From positions 106,508,279 through 106,572,278 of the forward strand of contig JAVIAB010000092.1 of NCBI GenBank assembly GCA_032433765.1: a stretch of 64,000 nt of DNA, read 5' to 3'. This DNA is from Megaustenia siamemsis. Its lineage: Eukaryota; Mollusca; Gastropoda; Stylommatophora; Ariophantidae. Positions within the stretch are counted from its first letter, which is position 1. Each line of letters opens with the position of its first letter. The notes under the pieces were generated by a model. That model was not told the DNA's origin, did no database searches, and worked only from the letters and a program-made list of their open reading frames with translations. Both the position numbers and the translations under genes were made by a program. Below are positions 61,546 to 64,000 of this stretch, piece by piece.

Positions 61546-62855
61546 AGGATTTTTATTTCATGAGATACATCATTTTTGTGAAAAAAAGTGCCAATTTTCA
61601 AGAAAATGTCATTTTTCCTTTTTTTTTTTTGTGTGACCTGGGCTTCATCATCTGCAGCCATTAAACACTTTGTGACTCAGGAAACACAGTGAATAATGCT
61701 ATGAGGTAGCAAAATATATTGACAGACTTACGATGATTATACCAAGAGACATTGTAACACGACAATTCCATAGGGCGAAACTCAGGTTATAAATCAACCT
61801 CAGCCAGGAAATCTGAGTCCCCATGTTTTGCCTAGTGTGAACACACAGCAGTGTGTCAAAAGTTCAGAGAAATTACTATTTTTAGAGTACCTAAAGTTAT
61901 TTTTACTATGGTATCTAACTGGAAGAGATACAGATAGGTATCGTAATTAAGGGTTAAAGTTAACATCATAAAGCTAGAGTGAACTCAAGATGCTCAACAG
62001 AACCAAGGCTTAAGTGGTAACAGACTCATATGTGACTTCTTCTGTGAGGATCATTGAACCAAAACTTATGCAGACCTAAATCGAACTTCCCTTGGTGTGT
62101 ATCAAGGTGGGTAGGACACAGACTAATAGGTCTGTCCAAGTGAGTAGGTATCTAAGCAAGAAGGCAATACAATACCACCCACATGCTGAAGTTGAATGTG
62201 TTGACTCGAAAGGAGCAAATACTACAGCTTGCTTTAAACCATAACACAACATGCTTCTATGCATGTGATATGCTTTTCATGGCAGACGATGAAGAGAAAT
62301 AGTCATCAGGCAAACCCTGAAGAACACCAGATAAATCCATAAATGCTGATTAGTTTCAGCATAAGATGTTTCCAGTAGCTCTCTGCCTATGCACACATCT
62401 AGTTCATCCTTGGAGATGATCTTAGAAGTTTGGATTGGCCAGTAACTTTATTCTCTCACCCCCTGACTCCAAGGGGCGGTTGAGAAGGACATCCAGTAAT
62501 AGTGGCTGGGCCCTTTTGAGGCTGAATGGCCCGGCACTGCACCTGCCTGAGTGTCCATCACAGGGCGAGTGCCATATCGATTCACAATTATAGACATACT
62601 TCCCATTGGCGTGAGTGCGTGGCATCCTGTTTGTTGTAGTGTGTCTTTTGGCTGGTTGCCTCTGTCTTCTGCACTTATACTTTCTAGAGCAGACTGTGGT
62701 CTTGCTCGAGTGTAGGATGGCTTGGCCAGTTTTGGTTTTCAGTTCCTGGTGACTTTTAAGCCACATCCCCATGACAAGGAGCTGGCTTTGATGGGGTTAT
62801 GAACACTAGGGATATGAATTAAATAGCAACAGTGAAATGTTGATATAATTATGAT
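61546..62855. other. GLRX3 intron sequence; one unassigned open frame
   Basis: Mostly non-coding. A minus-strand frame of 116 codons (62772-62422) includes 'RPLESGGERIKLL' and 'CDGHSGRCSAGPFSLKRAQP'. It lies in a locally GC-richer patch that could be a transposon piece, but I do not recognise it. Confidence 0.35.
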
Positions 62856-63480
62856 GCAGAAGTCCAAGCAATAAAGTTGGCAATAGAAAAACTGCTGAAC
62901 AGTAATCTTAGCCCACAGCCAGATGCAAGATCAGTACTCCACTACAATCCAGACAATTGCCACATCTGCAGACCTTATTGACTGAGCTCTGCAAGCACCA
63001 CAGGGTTACCCTGCAGTAGATCCCATCTCACTGTGAAATACCAAGAAATGAGAAAGCGGATCAGTTGGCAAAGGAAGGTGAGACACACAACTAGATAACA
63101 CCAGTTACATACCATCAGAAGAAACAGATAATCAAATCAATCATAGGATCACAAGCCCCAAATCAGGATGCCTTTCATAATATGAATAGATGTGAACAAA
63201 TTATCATTATACGCCTCAGAACAGGATGCAATCAACTCCACAGTCACATGTATACAAAATTCAAGATCGGCACCTCAACTACATATACATGTGGACAGGC
63301 GCTCTAGACTGCTGAACGCATACTTCAAGACTGCACTAAATATAGTAGACTGACAAAAATCCATTGGCCCATAGATACAACACTACAGACAAAACTATAG
63401 TGCCACTGCAAGAATTACAAAAGACAGTAAAATTTATACAGGAAATGACATAGCAGATATAAGCAATACTTCAGGTGAAT
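62856..63480 (+). mobile_element. LINE fragment: RNase H end and C-terminal tail
   Basis: Broken plus-strand frames read 'LLTELCKHHRVTLQ', 'EIPRNEKADQLAKEG', 'RLRTGCNQLHSHMYTKFKI', 'TCGQAL' and 'AERILQDCTKYS'. This is a different LINE family from the GNERAD copies, with a Cys/His tail. Stops make it dead. Confidence 0.75.
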
Positions 63481-63856
63481 GAAAGATAGATAGATCCTTG
63501 GAACTTATTATTTCCACTTGTTTGATACTTTCTGAATTGTCACATTTGAACTAAATTAGCTAACAGCTTATATTCTCTAAACTTGTTAAGTTAAAGATTT
63601 ATCAGTTGATAGGTTTACTGTGGATTTCTCACACACCAGAGCAAATCCTGTTTCAAAAATAAAATATTGCTTGCAAAAATTCATTTAAGACATACTTATA
63701 ATGGAAGGAATGTCTTGGGGTGACAAGGAAGATCAAGAGCAAGGAAGTTAAGCAGTACAGAGGATAAAATATGAAATAGCATATAAAACAGGGATATGAT
63801 AAAAGACAAAATGCTGATGGAACTGGCATTTATTATTATGATAGTATGTTGCTTAC
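63481..63856. other. GLRX3 intron sequence next to exon
   Basis: AT-rich, nothing recognised before the donor CAAG|GTAAGC. Confidence 0.4.
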
Positions 63857-63946
63857 CTTGACGTACATCATCATCTGATAGTATATCAAAGCTTGAGAAC
63901 TTGATTTTTTGCTCATTTAAAATCTGTGTGATCTGTCGGCTAAAAC
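63857..63946 (-). CDS. GLRX3: Glutaredoxin-3 exon: first Grx domain, central part
   Basis: Acceptor ATAAAG at 63947; donor GTAAGC. It encodes the end of the first CGFS motif (GFS; the Cys codon and first base of Gly come from an exon beyond the window) and [20 protein letters not shown], then SDDDVRQ. Exits in phase 1. GLRX3 also has an N-terminal thioredoxin-like domain, which must lie to the right of position 64000. Confidence 0.9.
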
Positions 63947-64000
63947 CTTTATTGACAAAATAGATAGGTTATAGACTTTTATGTTGCAAAGTTACTATAT
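63947..64000. other. Start of the next GLRX3 intron (upstream side)
   Basis: AT-rich intron sequence up to the window edge. The gene continues beyond it. Confidence 0.6.

Noticed and set aside
62422..62772. 116-codon minus-strand gene inside the GLRX3 intron
   Set aside because: Not recognised and without supporting signals. It is more likely part of an old transposon in a GC-richer patch.

Overview
The window is eukaryotic genomic DNA: AT-rich, intron-bearing, full of retrotransposon remnants, tRNA-derived SINEs and tandem repeats. The non-LTR retrotransposons (EEP endonuclease plus YADD/FADD reverse transcriptase, and RNase H fragments of the 'GNERAD' type) and the SINE bodies resemble those I associate with molluscs, probably gastropods. 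That placement is inference. The only conserved host gene I can name is a glutaredoxin-3 (GLRX3/PICOT) orthologue on the minus strand at the right end. Five of its exons can be placed by splice sites and phase, and the gene runs off the window.

Layout. 1-1245: non-coding sequence, then the 3' part of an old LINE. 1246-14134: a 12.9-kb Polinton-like element inserted in that LINE. It has a 6-bp target duplication (CACGTG), termini AGTAGTATAC...GTATACTACT, and two almost identical inverted arms of about 6 kb. Each arm carries a whole zinc-finger/OTU-like/protein-primed-type family B DNA polymerase gene, with a TATA box, a 5' UTR intron and poly(A) signals. Each copy is broken by single-base indels at different places. 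A roughly 0.8-kb centre and 136-bp iterated repeats separate the arms. 14135-17332: LINE remnants, a purine-rich stretch, and a non-autonomous hAT-type element with an 8-bp target duplication and a long (TA)n tract. 17333-36434: a 19-kb array of a 49-bp satellite with a 7,283-bp higher-order period.

36435-42660: SINEs and LINEs, two with clear target duplications. 42664-43920 and 45508-49028: two arrays of a 29-bp repeat that is open in all three forward frames. They flank a 1,587-bp unique segment holding a frame-broken gene for an unfamiliar cysteine-rich protein with two internal repeats. 49530-52790: a long but broken RTE-like LINE, the fullest copy in the window. 52790-54106: non-coding, including the probable GLRX3 3' UTR. 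54107-64000: GLRX3 exons with introns packed with LINE fragments, SINEs and a 45-bp minisatellite.

The most unusual object is the palindromic polymerase element. Its termini and target duplication are those of Polintons/Mavericks, but I see no integrase, packaging ATPase, capsid or separate protease gene. Its terminal repeats have grown to include the entire polymerase gene, so it reads as a fold-back, polymerase-only derivative. The Cys-rich gene embedded in the 29-bp array and the higher-order satellite are the next most interesting.
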